From Planctomycetaceae bacterium (lineage in GTDB: Bacteria > Planctomycetota > Planctomycetia > Pirellulales > Pirellulaceae), in the NCBI GenBank assembly GCA_002726245.1, contig PBSM01000178.1:1-64000 (forward strand): DNA of 64,000 nt, written 5' to 3'. Of the stretch, positions 18,484-27,859 are shown one piece after another. The notes under the pieces were generated by a model. That model saw nothing but the letters and a program-made list of their open reading frames with translations, was not told the DNA's origin and searched no databases. The translations under genes were made by a program, and so were the position numbers. The first letter of the stretch is position 1; every line of letters starts with the position of its first letter.

Positions 18484-19800
18484 GTGAAAAAGGCTCATTA
18501 CTGGATTTCCTCGCTGGCCGTCGCGTTGGTCGTTGCGTCCAGCAGCGCCGAGGAATGGCCCGTGTGGCGAGGGCCGCGTGGTGACGGAACCAGTCTCGAG
18601 CAAGAGGTCCCGACGCGGTGGAGCGCGACGGACAACATTGCCTGGAAGGTCGAAATCCCCGGCGTCGGACACGCGTCGCCCATTGTGTTTGGTGATCACG
18701 TGTTCATTGCGACCTGCATTGAGGAGACTGAGGAGCGGGTTCTTTTGTGCCTGGAGCGTAAGACCGGAAAGACGGTCTGGCGAAAGGTTGTGATTCGCGC
18801 CGCCCTGGAAGCGATCCACCGGCTGAACAGCAGGGCATCAAGCACGCCGACAACCGACGGTTCGCGTGTGTACGTCTCCTTTCTTGAGCCGGACGGATCG
18901 ACCGTTCCCGCGGAAGTGATTAGGCAACGGAGTGGAGACCTGCGCGCCGACAACACCGGAAAGCCGGTCAGTCCGGGAAAGATGTGCGTTGCGGCTTACG
19001 ATATGAGTGGAAATCGTCAGTGGATTGTGCGACCCGGTGGGTTCGCCAGTGTTTGGGGCTACTGTGCAACTCCGATCGTGTTTGAAGACAAAGTGATCAT
19101 CAACGGCGATCACGATGGGGACGCGTACATCGTGGCGCTCGATCGCAAGACAGGAGAGACCGTCTGGAAGGTCGCTCGCGAGAATCGAATTCGTAGCCAC
19201 TGTGTGCCGCTGATTCGCACGTTGGACGGCCGAACGCAAATGATGGTTGCCGGCAGCCACTCGATCGTCAGTTACGACCCGCGGAACGGTTCGAAGCACT
19301 GGTACACCGTGGGACCGAAGGGGCGAGCGGTCGCGTCTCCTGTTTTCGCGTCTGGCCTGCTACTGGTTAGCGCGGCATATCCGGATCGCGAGATGCTGGC
19401 GGTTCGGCCACACGGTCAGGGCGATGTTACCCAGACACACATCGCGTGGCGCAACGGCCAGTCGGCCCCGTATGTTCCGTCGCCGATTGCGGTAGGCGAT
19501 TACTTTGTCGCGGTGTCCGACTCTGGAATCGCCAGTTGCTTCGATGTGGCGACGGGCAAGCGGCATTGGCGGGAGCGAATCGGCAAGGGGCATACCGCAG
19601 CGCTTGTCACCGCTGGACGCCTGGTGTACTTCCTGTCCGATACAGGTGTGGCAAGAGTCGTGCGGGCGGGCGCAGAATTCGAGTTAATCGCCGAGAACAC
19701 AATCGGCCAGCGCTGCTACGCTTCCCCGGCGATCAGCCACGGACAGATCTTCCTGAGAAGCGAGAAACACCTTTTCTGTGTGGGGAAGGATCGCAAGTGA
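18484..19800 (+). CDS. secreted PQQ-type beta-propeller protein (BamB-like repeats)
   Basis: 438-residue exported propeller. GTG at 18484 has GAGGA 8 nt upstream and gives MKKAHYWISSLAVALVVASS as a signal peptide; an upstream extension would overlap pseudogene sequence. Repeats of the PQQ/pyrrolo-quinoline-like type are clear (LCLERKTGKTVWRKVV, VALDRKTGETVWKVA, FDVATGKRHWRERIG), and the WPVWRGPRGDGTS opening is typical of planctomycete members. These folds serve as scaffolds or enzymes; no quinone-binding disulfide or catalytic residue was recognised. The neighbours are also secreted proteins. Confidence 0.8.
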   Translation: MKKAHYWISSLAVALVVASSSAEEWPVWRGPRGDGTSLEQEVPTRWSATDNIAWKVEIPGVGHASPIVFGDHVFIATCIEETEERVLLCLERKTGKTVWRKVVIRAALEAIHRLNSRASSTPTTDGSRVYVSFLEPDGSTVPAEVIRQRSGDLRADNTGKPVSPGKMCVAAYDMSGNRQWIVRPGGFASVWGYCATPIVFEDKVIINGDHDGDAYIVALDRKTGETVWKVARENRIRSHCVPLIRTLDGRTQMMVAGSHSIVSYDPRNGSKHWYTVGPKGRAVASPVFASGLLLVSAAYPDREMLAVRPHGQGDVTQTHIAWRNGQSAPYVPSPIAVGDYFVAVSDSGIASCFDVATGKRHWRERIGKGHTAALVTAGRLVYFLSDTGVARVVRAGAEFELIAENTIGQRCYASPAISHGQIFLRSEKHLFCVGKDRK

Positions 19801-19963
19801 TTCCCGCGCAAGCAATCTCCTGAGTCTGCCACCTGTCGCCCGGCGCGATCAGATCGTTCCCGGAAGGCGCTTGGATGACGCCGCGGTAATGGCCGAATGC
19901 TCGCGCCACGAACCCGTGCTAGAATGGACGCTCGTTGATTCCGATCACAACCGGGAGATCCCA

Positions 19964-20674
19964 ATGACACGCAACCTTCAATTCGCCGCGGCGGTTGCTG
20001 CCGCGCTGCTCTTTGCCTCGTCAGCCATCGCCGGCGACAACGAACTTTCCGGACAAGAAAAACAGGCCGGTTGGCAGTTGCTGTTTAATGGCAAGGACCT
20101 GACTGGCTGGAAGTGCAACAACGGCAAGCCAATCGCGACGCCGGTTGAAAAAGGGTCGCTCGTTCCATACAAGTCGGGCGGGTACATCATCATGCACGAA
20201 AAACCAGTTGATAATTTCGTACTAAAATGCGATGTCCGCTGGGAAGACCCTCGCTGCAATTCCGGCATCTTCTTCCGTGTCGAGGATCCCAAGAACCCTG
20301 TGCACACCGGCTTCGAGATTCAGGTTATGAGCGGCACGAACGTTGGCAAACACCAGTTCGGCGCGATCTACGATCTGGTAACCACCACCAAAAACGCTGG
20401 CAAGGAAACGGGCCAGTGGAACGCTGTCGAAATCAGGTGCTACGGGCCGTACATCAACGTCAAAGTGAACGGCGAAGATGTCGCCGCTATGAACTGTGAT
20501 AAGTTCGGCCAGCCGGGCGTCTGCCCCGATGGCACGAAGCACAAGTACAAGCTGAACGGCGAGCCGCGAGCGATTAAAGAATTCGCTCGCACGGGCTATC
20601 TGGGATTTCAAGATCACGGCCACAAAGTGTGGTACAAGAACGTCAAGCTCTTGAAGTTGGACTTGAAGGAGTAA
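19964..20674 (+). CDS. DUF1080 (3-keto-disaccharide hydrolase) family secreted protein
   Basis: 236-residue exported protein; the ATG follows GGGAG and a signal peptide ending at SAIA (residue 23). One DUF1080 concanavalin-like sandwich covers about 35-234, with the family opening GWQLLFNGKDLTGWK and the core NSGIFFRVEDPK and GYLGFQDHGHKVWYKNV. Some DUF1080 members hydrolyse 3-keto-glycosides made by Gfo/Idh/MocA oxidoreductases; a Gfo/Idh/MocA gene lies just downstream on the opposite strand, so a shared sugar pathway is possible. Specificity cannot be read from the sequence. Confidence 0.85.
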   Translation: MTRNLQFAAAVAAALLFASSAIAGDNELSGQEKQAGWQLLFNGKDLTGWKCNNGKPIATPVEKGSLVPYKSGGYIIMHEKPVDNFVLKCDVRWEDPRCNSGIFFRVEDPKNPVHTGFEIQVMSGTNVGKHQFGAIYDLVTTTKNAGKETGQWNAVEIRCYGPYINVKVNGEDVAAMNCDKFGQPGVCPDGTKHKYKLNGEPRAIKEFARTGYLGFQDHGHKVWYKNVKLLKLDLKE

Positions 20675-20721
20675 TGGCAGCCCCTCGGCTCCGAAACCAC
20701 GTCGCGGCCCGTTGGCGCTCC

Positions 20722-21729
20722 TCATGTCCTTTCGCGCGACTTAGCGATTTCGAGGGCAATCTCCATCACCTTGAGTCCGTCGTCCGGCGTGATCTCCGGA
20801 GCTTGACCATTGCGGATACAACGGACAAAGTACTCGTCTTGCTGTAAGTGACCCCACATCCCGGCGCCAGGCTGCTTCACGTTCCACTCGGTTCTTACGG
20901 GATCGTCGCTGAACAGAGTCACCTTGTCATTGCCCGACGCGTTGATCACGCAAGTCGAGTCGCCAGCGATCTCGAGAGCCGAACTCGACGCCGAGTGCGT
21001 GACGGAACCGCTGTATTGCAGGCTCCCTACGACTCCGTTGGCCAGCTTCAATGTGACGCATGCATCATAGCCGAGCGTCCCGCCGAATTCATCAAGCACC
21101 GTATATTTGACGGCGGCGTTCACGTTGGCAATCTCGGTATCAAAGAGCCAGCGGAGCAAATCGATCGACCAGACGGCCAGCGTGTACAGCGGCCCACCGC
21201 TTTCCTCGACCTTCCACATCCAAGACGCAGCCGGCCACTGGCCAGCCAGATCGCTGGCGGGAATGAACTCGCGGTAGAAGACGGCTGAGGGGCTACCAAT
21301 TGCGCCGGCGTCGAGCATTTCTTTCGCCTTCACAAAGTTTGGCGTGAAGCGAAAAGTCAGGCCAGGCATCAGGAAGACGCCCTGCCGGTTGGCCGCTTCG
21401 ATTATCTGGTCGGCTTCTTCCAGGCTGGCAGCCAGCGGCATCTCGCACAGCACATGCTTGCCAGCCTCAATCGCGGCTAAAGCTACCTTGGAGTGCAATG
21501 GAGTGGGGACGGCGACCACGACGGCGTCTACATCGGGGTCCCTGACCAAATCCATGTAGTCCTCGTAGCTCGATTGTGCGCCATGCTTCGTCGCTGCTTT
21601 GTTTCGCCGTTTTGCATCGGGATCAGCCACTGCGGCGAGTTGAGCACCTTCCATCGCACCAAAAGCGGCGACATGAGCTCCGCGACCAACGAAACCGCAA
21701 CCGATGACGCCGACGCCAATGTCTTTCAC
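20722..21729 (-). CDS. Gfo/Idh/MocA family oxidoreductase, cytoplasmic
   Basis: 335 residues. A GTG start at 21729 is preceded by GGAAGGAG. The N-terminal Rossmann motif is GVGVIGCGFVGRGAHV, followed by the C-terminal alpha/beta domain with GGPLYTLAVWSIDLLRW. There is no signal peptide, so it is expected to be cytoplasmic and NAD(P)-dependent. The usual EKP motif reads CEMPLAAS: the lysine normally part of the active site is methionine, so catalytic competence or mechanism may differ. It is convergent with the DUF1080 gene, with 47 bp between stops. Confidence 0.83.
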   Translation of the reverse strand: MKDIGVGVIGCGFVGRGAHVAAFGAMEGAQLAAVADPDAKRRNKAATKHGAQSSYEDYMDLVRDPDVDAVVVAVPTPLHSKVALAAIEAGKHVLCEMPLAASLEEADQIIEAANRQGVFLMPGLTFRFTPNFVKAKEMLDAGAIGSPSAVFYREFIPASDLAGQWPAASWMWKVEESGGPLYTLAVWSIDLLRWLFDTEIANVNAAVKYTVLDEFGGTLGYDACVTLKLANGVVGSLQYSGSVTHSASSSALEIAGDSTCVINASGNDKVTLFSDDPVRTEWNVKQPGAGMWGHLQQDEYFVRCIRNGQAPEITPDDGLKVMEIALEIAKSRERT

Positions 21730-21843
21730 GAGATGCTCCTTCCATTACAATGAAGCGTGTGTCGATGACGCTGATAAGTCTATGTAAAGTGGACAGTCGT
21801 TGTCTACTATCGACACCTTGATCCGTGCGTCCAGTCGCCAAGT

Positions 21844-22599
21844 GTGGCTGAGACGCTCGGCAGTGTGAAGGACATCGCGGTGACCCAACACTCCTCGGGC
21901 GCTCTCTCCGAACGCCAGCCTCGGATCATCGATCAGGTGGACGCTGCCATCGACCGCGGCGAAGTCCTGCGTTATCTCGGCTACCCGATCGGTGTTTCTC
22001 CAAACGCTCAGCTTCAGAGCATCCTCGATCGTTGGATCGAAGAGGCCTACCGGCTCGCGACGCCGCGTGCGATCTACGTGGTCTTGCCGGTTGTTGAAAA
22101 GGACCGCCGCCGACTCTGGTTGCAAACCAGTGGCGGGGTTGTCGAGTTTCACGGGGCCATTGGCGAGTTCTTGGGAGCATCGCGCAGTGTGGCGGCCTTT
22201 ATCGCCACTGCCGGACCTGGCGTGGTGCGTCTTGCGGGCGAGCTGACAAGCCTGCGCGATGACTTGGCAGCAATGGTCGTCAACGCAGTCGGCGCGGAAC
22301 GTGCGGAGGCAGCAGAAGCGGCGGTCATCGACCAGTTGCGCGAGCAAGCTGAGCCGGTTGGCTTTGCCCCCACGTTGCCTTATAGTCCGGGCTATTGCGG
22401 AATGGAGCTGACCGAACAGACTAAATTGTTTTCGTTGTTCGATCGAGAAAACATCGGCGTGACCTTGACGCCCGAATGTCTCATGCGGCCGCTGAAATCC
22501 GTATCGGGTTTGATTGGGCTGGGGCCGGCTGAAGAGATCGAGGAGTTCGGTTCGCCCTGCGACCGCTGCGAACTTCGCAACTGTGCCATGCGAAGATAA
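21844..22599 (+). CDS. vitamin B12-dependent methyltransferase activation-domain-like protein
   Basis: 251 residues from a GTG start. The C-terminal half matches the family annotated as B12-dependent methionine synthase activation domain: YSPGYCGMELTEQTKLF, IGVTLTPECLMRPLKSVSGLIG, and a cysteine tail CDRCELRNC. The N-terminal half is a helical region (RIIDQVDAAIDRGEVLRYLGYP). Such stand-alone proteins may assist reductive activation of corrinoid methyltransferases. The window contains UroD-type methyltransferase-like genes and a homocysteine methyltransferase but no corrinoid-binding protein. The family call is fairly firm, the role inferred. Confidence 0.72.
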   Translation: MAETLGSVKDIAVTQHSSGALSERQPRIIDQVDAAIDRGEVLRYLGYPIGVSPNAQLQSILDRWIEEAYRLATPRAIYVVLPVVEKDRRRLWLQTSGGVVEFHGAIGEFLGASRSVAAFIATAGPGVVRLAGELTSLRDDLAAMVVNAVGAERAEAAEAAVIDQLREQAEPVGFAPTLPYSPGYCGMELTEQTKLFSLFDRENIGVTLTPECLMRPLKSVSGLIGLGPAEEIEEFGSPCDRCELRNCAMRR

Positions 22600-22616
22600 G
22601 GACCGGCGCACCAACA

Positions 22617-22674
22617 ATAGTCGCTGTTCGTTCCGCGAACGTGGTGTTTTGTTCGCGGAGCGAACAACGACTAT
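22617..22674. repeat. hairpin repeat between convergent genes, 24-bp arms
   Basis: Arms 22617-22640 and 22651-22674 pair with two mismatches around a 10-nt loop. It sits between the convergent stops at 22599 and 22690 and could also act as a bidirectional terminator. Confidence 0.85.
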
Positions 22675-22689
22675 CTCCGACGACGTGTG

Positions 22690-25600
22690 TCAGCCGCCCG
22701 GCTCGTGAATCTCGCAAACGACGCGGAAACCGACGTTGTAGACTTTTTGCCACGCGGGATAACCAAGCCGAAAGGCGGAACGGCTTCGCTCGGCGCGGTC
22801 GCGCCACGATCCGCCGCGCACGACCAGTCTCCTGGCAACGGCGCTATCCGTGCGGTCGGCGTTCGTCGAAGAGTACGCACTCCGCGTCCACTCGGCAGCG
22901 TTCCCGTGCATATCGAAAAGGCCCCAAGCGTTCGGCCAATAACTGCCCACCGAGCCTGTCACCATGACACCATCATCGTAGCGCGAGTCTCGCGGCATCC
23001 AGGCCAGCTTTGAACTATGGCTGTAATCGCGCAGATGCTCGACTTGTTTGTCCGCGAGGTTCGCGTGGGCTGAAAAGTCCGTGTCGAGATCGCCGTAGGA
23101 AAGCCGTGTGGCGGTTCCGGCCCGGCAGGCGTATTCCCACATCGCTTCGGTCGGCAGCGTGAACTTCTCGTCAGTCCTGTCCGACAGCCATTGGCAAAAC
23201 TCCCGGGCCTGATTCCAGGACACGCGCACCACCGGTTGCTCCGGAAGATTGACCCGGTAGCCGCGCGTCGAAACGATTCCGTGAGTCCTGATATAGCGGC
23301 TGTCGTGTGCCGGATCGAACTTGGCGAACTGTTGGTTGGTCACTTCAAACTTGGCGATCCAAAACGGTTTGGCAATCCGCTGGCGACGAGGACGTTCGTC
23401 GGCGTGACCCGTCGCGTCACCCATCACAAACTCGCCGGCGGGTATTCGCACCAGATGCATCACGACGCCGTCACCCAGATCGACGGTTCGCGTTGTCGCA
23501 CGTCCGGCTGCAACCTGCCGTCGCTTGGCTTCAGCGGCATCGAAAGGCCAGCCGGGAACATCGACAACGGGAGCTGATTCCTGGAACACGGGTTCCGGCA
23601 CGATCGGCTCAATCGCGTCTAGCCTGACCGGGATGATGACTTCCTCCGGGTCCTCGTCAAGGCCAGCGTACAGCTTGCGCAGTTCGCGGCGTCGCGAGTC
23701 TTGGTCGCCGACGCGATCTTTACCTTGTGCCTCGTGCCAAGTGCCATGAAAAGGAACGTTCAAGTCAATCCAGGTGATCAGCCGGTCCCAGGCTTCCGTA
23801 TCGAGTTGGACGTTGTGATGTCCCTTTTCGAGCAACTGCACCAACTCGGAAACGTCGGCGTGATATTCCGCGGCGGGTAACAAGTGGTAATCGGTCTCGG
23901 CTCCCGGACGCCGTACGAACCGATGCAGTTCGAGATAAGAGGGGCTGAAGCCGCGAGGGTCAGAACTCTCACGCTCGGCAAGCGAAAAAGGGGTCAGGAG
24001 TCTTTTCCCAGAACGGCCCGGAGGGTGCTTTGCAGAAAAGACTCCTGACCCCTTTTTGGCAGACCCCTTTTTCGCATGGCAGCCGACACAGTACTTCTCC
24101 AGTACCGGCTGGACTTCCCGCTTGAAGCTGAAGCCTCGGGCGGGCCCGTACCACGACTTGATTGCCGATGGTCCGTGTTGTACGGCCAACGTCTGCCGAG
24201 CCGATGGAACAGCGTTTGGCGGCGCATGGCAACCGACACATGACAGCGTTTCGCCGGGCATGGCGGTCATCCAACTGCGCATCAACTGCACGGCTTTGCC
24301 CTGGTGGTCTAGCGGCTGAACCGTGATCGGCGTGTTGGCTGGAACTCGAAACATAGCCGAGCCGTCTTTGTGAACGGGAGCGGTGCCGAGTACCATCTTG
24401 ACCGTGTCCCAGGACGAATCGACGCCGATGGCCCGCGAATCGTCAGCCATATCTTGATAGGCGTAGTGGTAAGCAATCACACGCAGATTCTTGACGGTGC
24501 CGCGCGGGACTCCGGCGAGCCCTGGACCAGCATAGATGTCGCCCAGGTTGATAATTGCGTCCTTACGATTCCGATCGACCCGGTCAGGGATGACTGCTGG
24601 CTGTGACCTCGCGCGAACGGGGATCGGTTCCAGCAAGTCGTGGTCCTCGTCTTCGTACAGAGGCAGCATGTTGTCGAATACATCGACAAGATAGATGCCC
24701 CAGCGAGATTCCTCGCTCATACGGCACGAAACAAGGAAGTACTTGTCGCTCAAGGGAAACGGATGCAGAAACTTCGGCCATGATCCGACGACCAGCCGAT
24801 CGTTGATAACGGGCTCCACCTTTTGACCGCGGCCGGGGATGCGTTGCACGACACCGTCGGCTTCATGTTGTCCGCGCGCCGGATCGAACAGCACAAGTTC
24901 GCCGCTGCGCCGCGCGGCATGATGTCCACTGACGACTCCAACGACTTGGGAAGCATGACCGGGGAGTGGCCGAGCGTAGAAGATGCTATTGGGCCAATAG
25001 GAGTTGCTGCCGTAGTACGATTTCTGATCCGTTCCATCAGGATTCATGCTGAACAGCAACCGGCTAAAGAAATGGGGGATGTCCGTGTATTCCCAACGCG
25101 TGTACAGAACACGCCCGTCGTTGAGCACTGTCGGGCAATAATCCTGATCCTGTTCGAAGCCAAGCTGCCGAATGTTGCCACCGTCTTCGTCCATCACGAA
25201 CAGCACACCGACATAATCACGTCCCCGCACGCAAGGAACCCCTGCAAACACCGCTGTGCTGCAGAACATCACCTTCCCGTTGGGCAGGTAGCACGCGTCG
25301 AAGTTGTCCACGTCCGTCTGGTCCCCGCGCGTGACTTGACGCAATCCGCTGCCGTCCGTGCGAATCTCGAACACTTGCCACTGATCATGGCTGCCCGGCA
25401 TCGAGAACAGTAGCCGGTCTCCGTCAAAATGGAGATCGACGTCACCAACAAACCTCCGTCCGTCCGGTTTGAACAGCGTCGTCAACTCGCAACCGGAACC
25501 GACGGGTGACAGGATAGCAATTTCGTTGTCTGACTCGTTGGCGGCGATACTTGAGTTGTTGGCCCAGTTCATGGGCAGATCCGGTACGAATGGGTTGGCA

Positions 25601-26967
25601 CGACGTTTCACGACCGCGAGCTGATCGAAATCTAGCAGTGGATTGGCCAGCAGCGCCTCGCGACGCAGTACCCCCAGTTTCGCATGCGCCTCGGCAAACA
25701 GCTCGGGATGCTGTTCGGAAGCCGCCTGCTTGGCCAATACCTCAACGGCCGACAATCTCGCCAAATAGTCTGGTCCTGTTTGATAAGCTTGCCCATGAGT
25801 CTCAATTAGATCGGTGATGGCCAAACGAAGCGAAGCAATTTGGTGCATCAATGTCTTTCGAAACTCGGCGTTGCGCGCGCACTGTTCGCCGAATTCGGTA
25901 GCCTCGGCGCAATGGTAAAGCTCTCGGACGGGCCACAACGCGCCTTGGTCGTTCACCTGCGCTGCAAACTGTCGGCCTTGAGCGTGTAGTTCGGTCCGAC
26001 GGATGACTTCCGCATAGCGACCCGCAAGTTCGCGCACATGACCGGGCGACCAGTCCCATGTCCAAAGGCCCTGTTTTCGTTCGCGATCCATTTCGTGACG
26101 GGACGCGTCATCCACAAAGTCGCGCTGAAGAAGTTGCCACAACTGTTCCCGCTTCAGCTTGCTGGCGTCCACAATGGGGCCAGGCGTCTCGGCGGTCGAA
26201 CAGTAGAAATTCGACACTTCGCGATACACCAGCTTCTCGTACTCGGTAGCTGGCCCGCTACGTGTTGAGTGCCCCGTGAAGACGGTTCCCCACGGTCGCC
26301 TGGCTTCCAGTGTGTACTTCCGCCAAGGGTCGTGGTCGTCGGGGCGACGAGGTTTCGGATGGAGTTCGATTTTCACCAGCAGGTCATTGTCGCCCGCCTG
26401 CAGCTTGAGTTGAACCGGTGTCGGCTTCACTTGAACGTCACCAGTCCCCAGGTTGTACGCGATCTGTCCGTTTCGTTTTGCTGCGACTTGTTCACCATTG
26501 AGCCAGACGGTCATCTCTCCCATAGCATCCACAAAGATGGGAAGCGTCACTGCAGCCGAAGACGCAACGTTGCGTCGCAGGTACGCCACATGTTCTCCAG
26601 AGTGCAGCTTGTGAATCCAACCGTCTTTGTATTCGGGATGCAGGATCCACTGTTGCTTCGAGCCGTCAGGGCCGGTGCGATAGTCTGCATCGAAGTCCGA
26701 TTGTCGCTCTTTGAGGATACGAGCTTTGAGGGCAGCGTTGCCTGGAGAGATTGATAGCGGTCCCAGGCAAGACCACGGCCCCAGGCGCGGCGCGACCGTT
26801 GTTCCAGCCGCCTCAGCTTCGTGCGACTCGTGCATCAGCAGCGCCTCGCGCGACTCGATCAGCGACTCGTACCATGTATCCTGGCGCAGATACCACGTGG
26901 GATCATCGGACTGTGGAGCCGCGCTCATTACGAGCAACACGACCATGCTTGTCACCGTATGTGCCAT
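22690..26967 (-). CDS. HzsA-like cytochrome fused to a C-terminal FGE-fold domain (paralogue 1)
   Basis: 1425-residue exported protein; GGAGAT precedes ATG 26967 and a signal peptide covers about 1-17. Order: N-terminal sugar-binding-like sandwich (about 60-220, WLNGEQVAAKRNG); helical stretch; PD40 propeller (about 480-800); HZS-alpha middle domain (VLGTAPVHKDGSAMFRVPAN); two hemes CVGCH at C910 and C960; FGE-sulfatase-like domain 1160-1420 (IPAGEFVMGDATG, FEVTNQQFAKFD, LFDMHGNAAEW, VVRGGSWRDRAERS). The paired cysteines of true formylglycine enzymes after GGSW are absent, so the domain is probably non-catalytic. A perfect hairpin repeat lies within the frame just after the second heme. Paralogue of 46954-50694. 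Confidence 0.87.
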   Translation of the reverse strand: MAHTVTSMVVLLVMSAAPQSDDPTWYLRQDTWYESLIESREALLMHESHEAEAAGTTVAPRLGPWSCLGPLSISPGNAALKARILKERQSDFDADYRTGPDGSKQQWILHPEYKDGWIHKLHSGEHVAYLRRNVASSAAVTLPIFVDAMGEMTVWLNGEQVAAKRNGQIAYNLGTGDVQVKPTPVQLKLQAGDNDLLVKIELHPKPRRPDDHDPWRKYTLEARRPWGTVFTGHSTRSGPATEYEKLVYREVSNFYCSTAETPGPIVDASKLKREQLWQLLQRDFVDDASRHEMDRERKQGLWTWDWSPGHVRELAGRYAEVIRRTELHAQGRQFAAQVNDQGALWPVRELYHCAEATEFGEQCARNAEFRKTLMHQIASLRLAITDLIETHGQAYQTGPDYLARLSAVEVLAKQAASEQHPELFAEAHAKLGVLRREALLANPLLDFDQLAVVKRRANPFVPDLPMNWANNSSIAANESDNEIAILSPVGSGCELTTLFKPDGRRFVGDVDLHFDGDRLLFSMPGSHDQWQVFEIRTDGSGLRQVTRGDQTDVDNFDACYLPNGKVMFCSTAVFAGVPCVRGRDYVGVLFVMDEDGGNIRQLGFEQDQDYCPTVLNDGRVLYTRWEYTDIPHFFSRLLFSMNPDGTDQKSYYGSNSYWPNSIFYARPLPGHASQVVGVVSGHHAARRSGELVLFDPARGQHEADGVVQRIPGRGQKVEPVINDRLVVGSWPKFLHPFPLSDKYFLVSCRMSEESRWGIYLVDVFDNMLPLYEDEDHDLLEPIPVRARSQPAVIPDRVDRNRKDAIINLGDIYAGPGLAGVPRGTVKNLRVIAYHYAYQDMADDSRAIGVDSSWDTVKMVLGTAPVHKDGSAMFRVPANTPITVQPLDHQGKAVQLMRSWMTAMPGETLSCVGCHAPPNAVPSARQTLAVQHGPSAIKSWYGPARGFSFKREVQPVLEKYCVGCHAKKGSAKKGSGVFSAKHPPGRSGKRLLTPFSLAERESSDPRGFSPSYLELHRFVRRPGAETDYHLLPAAEYHADVSELVQLLEKGHHNVQLDTEAWDRLITWIDLNVPFHGTWHEAQGKDRVGDQDSRRRELRKLYAGLDEDPEEVIIPVRLDAIEPIVPEPVFQESAPVVDVPGWPFDAAEAKRRQVAAGRATTRTVDLGDGVVMHLVRIPAGEFVMGDATGHADERPRRQRIAKPFWIAKFEVTNQQFAKFDPAHDSRYIRTHGIVSTRGYRVNLPEQPVVRVSWNQAREFCQWLSDRTDEKFTLPTEAMWEYACRAGTATRLSYGDLDTDFSAHANLADKQVEHLRDYSHSSKLAWMPRDSRYDDGVMVTGSVGSYWPNAWGLFDMHGNAAEWTRSAYSSTNADRTDSAVARRLVVRGGSWRDRAERSRSAFRLGYPAWQKVYNVGFRVVCEIHEPGG
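23985..24057. repeat. perfect 22-bp inverted repeat inside a coding sequence
   Basis: Arms 23985-24006 and 24036-24057 are perfectly complementary (core GGGGTCAGGAGTC) with a 29-nt loop. A partial copy (ACCCCTTTTT) follows at 24063-24072. The frame stays open and encodes about 30 lysine/serine-rich residues right after the second CVGCH of the HzsA-like protein; paralogue 46954-50694 has no such residues. Confidence 0.9.
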
Positions 26968-26999
26968 TTCAATATCTCCTTCGAGCTATGCCCTGCCGA

Positions 27000-27815
27000 T
27001 TATACCCGCCGCGGATCGATTTCGTCGGGTTCATATAACACTCGCCCTTCCATGCCGCCGCTGGTCATCAGCATCTGGCCGGTGATGTGTCCGGACAACT
27101 GACTGGATGCGAGGAACAGAGCCGCAGAAGCGACGTCCATCGGTCGGCCGACTTTTCGCAAGGGGATGGTTTGCAAGGCGCGCCGCACGACGTCAGCGTC
27201 GTCCATAAATCCTTCGGTCAGCGGTGTGACTGTCCAACCAGGACAAAGTGCGTTCACGCGACCATGCGCCGCCAGACGAGTGATTTCGTTCTTCAGACTG
27301 AGCAAAAAGCCGTGAACCAGGCCTCCCTTCGCGGCTGCGTAATCGGCATGCCCGGCTTCGCCGAAGACGGCCGCCGTCGAACCGACCAACACCGCAGCCG
27401 GATCCGTGATCGTATGCTGTTCGATGCCGCGGAAGAACTCGCGCATGCAAAGAAAGACGGAAGTGAGATTGGTTGTGACCGTTCGATCCCAATGTTCGAG
27501 TGTCATCCGGTGGATCGGTACATCCTCAGGAGGCCAGATGGCGGCGTTGGCGATCACGATCTCGATTGGCTCCAACTGCTGTTCTGCTTCGCGCCATAGC
27601 CGGGCGACGTCATCCTCGCTGGTCAGATCCGCTCCGATTACTGCGTGAACAGTTGAGTCAAGTTCGCCGAACAACGCGATCGCCGCCTCGCGCCGTGAAT
27701 GGTAGTGGATCACCACTCGAGCGCCTTCGCCAGCCAACGCCCGCACCATCTCCGAGCCGAGCCCGCCGCTGGCACCGGTGACGAGTACGACTTTTCCTTT
27801 TAGACCCGCGTCCAT
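27000..27815 (-). CDS. short-chain dehydrogenase/reductase
   Basis: 271-residue classical SDR, NAD(P)-dependent and cytoplasmic. The ATG at 27815 (MDAGLKGKVVLVTGASGG) was chosen; a GTG at 27857 would add 14 residues. Visible motifs are the cofactor loop TGASGGLG (near 13-20), NAAIWPP, and the catalytic pair YAAAK (DYAAAKGGLVHG). Downstream are CPGWTVTPLT and a tail of FLASSQLSGHITGQML, typical of 3-oxoacyl-ACP reductase-like SDRs. The substrate is unknown. It ends 33 bp upstream of the HzsA/FGE gene, so co-transcription is plausible. Confidence 0.85.
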   Translation of the reverse strand: MDAGLKGKVVLVTGASGGLGSEMVRALAGEGARVVIHYHSRREAAIALFGELDSTVHAVIGADLTSEDDVARLWREAEQQLEPIEIVIANAAIWPPEDVPIHRMTLEHWDRTVTTNLTSVFLCMREFFRGIEQHTITDPAAVLVGSTAAVFGEAGHADYAAAKGGLVHGFLLSLKNEITRLAAHGRVNALCPGWTVTPLTEGFMDDADVVRRALQTIPLRKVGRPMDVASAALFLASSQLSGHITGQMLMTSGGMEGRVLYEPDEIDPRRV

Positions 27816-27859
27816 GTTGTTTGTCAGTCGAATGTTTCTTGTGAAGTTATGCGGCACTC

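Noticed and set aside
1160-26967. Active formylglycine-generating enzyme within the HzsA-like fusions
   Set aside because: The cysteine pair after GGSW is absent in both paralogues and no sulfatase substrate gene is present.
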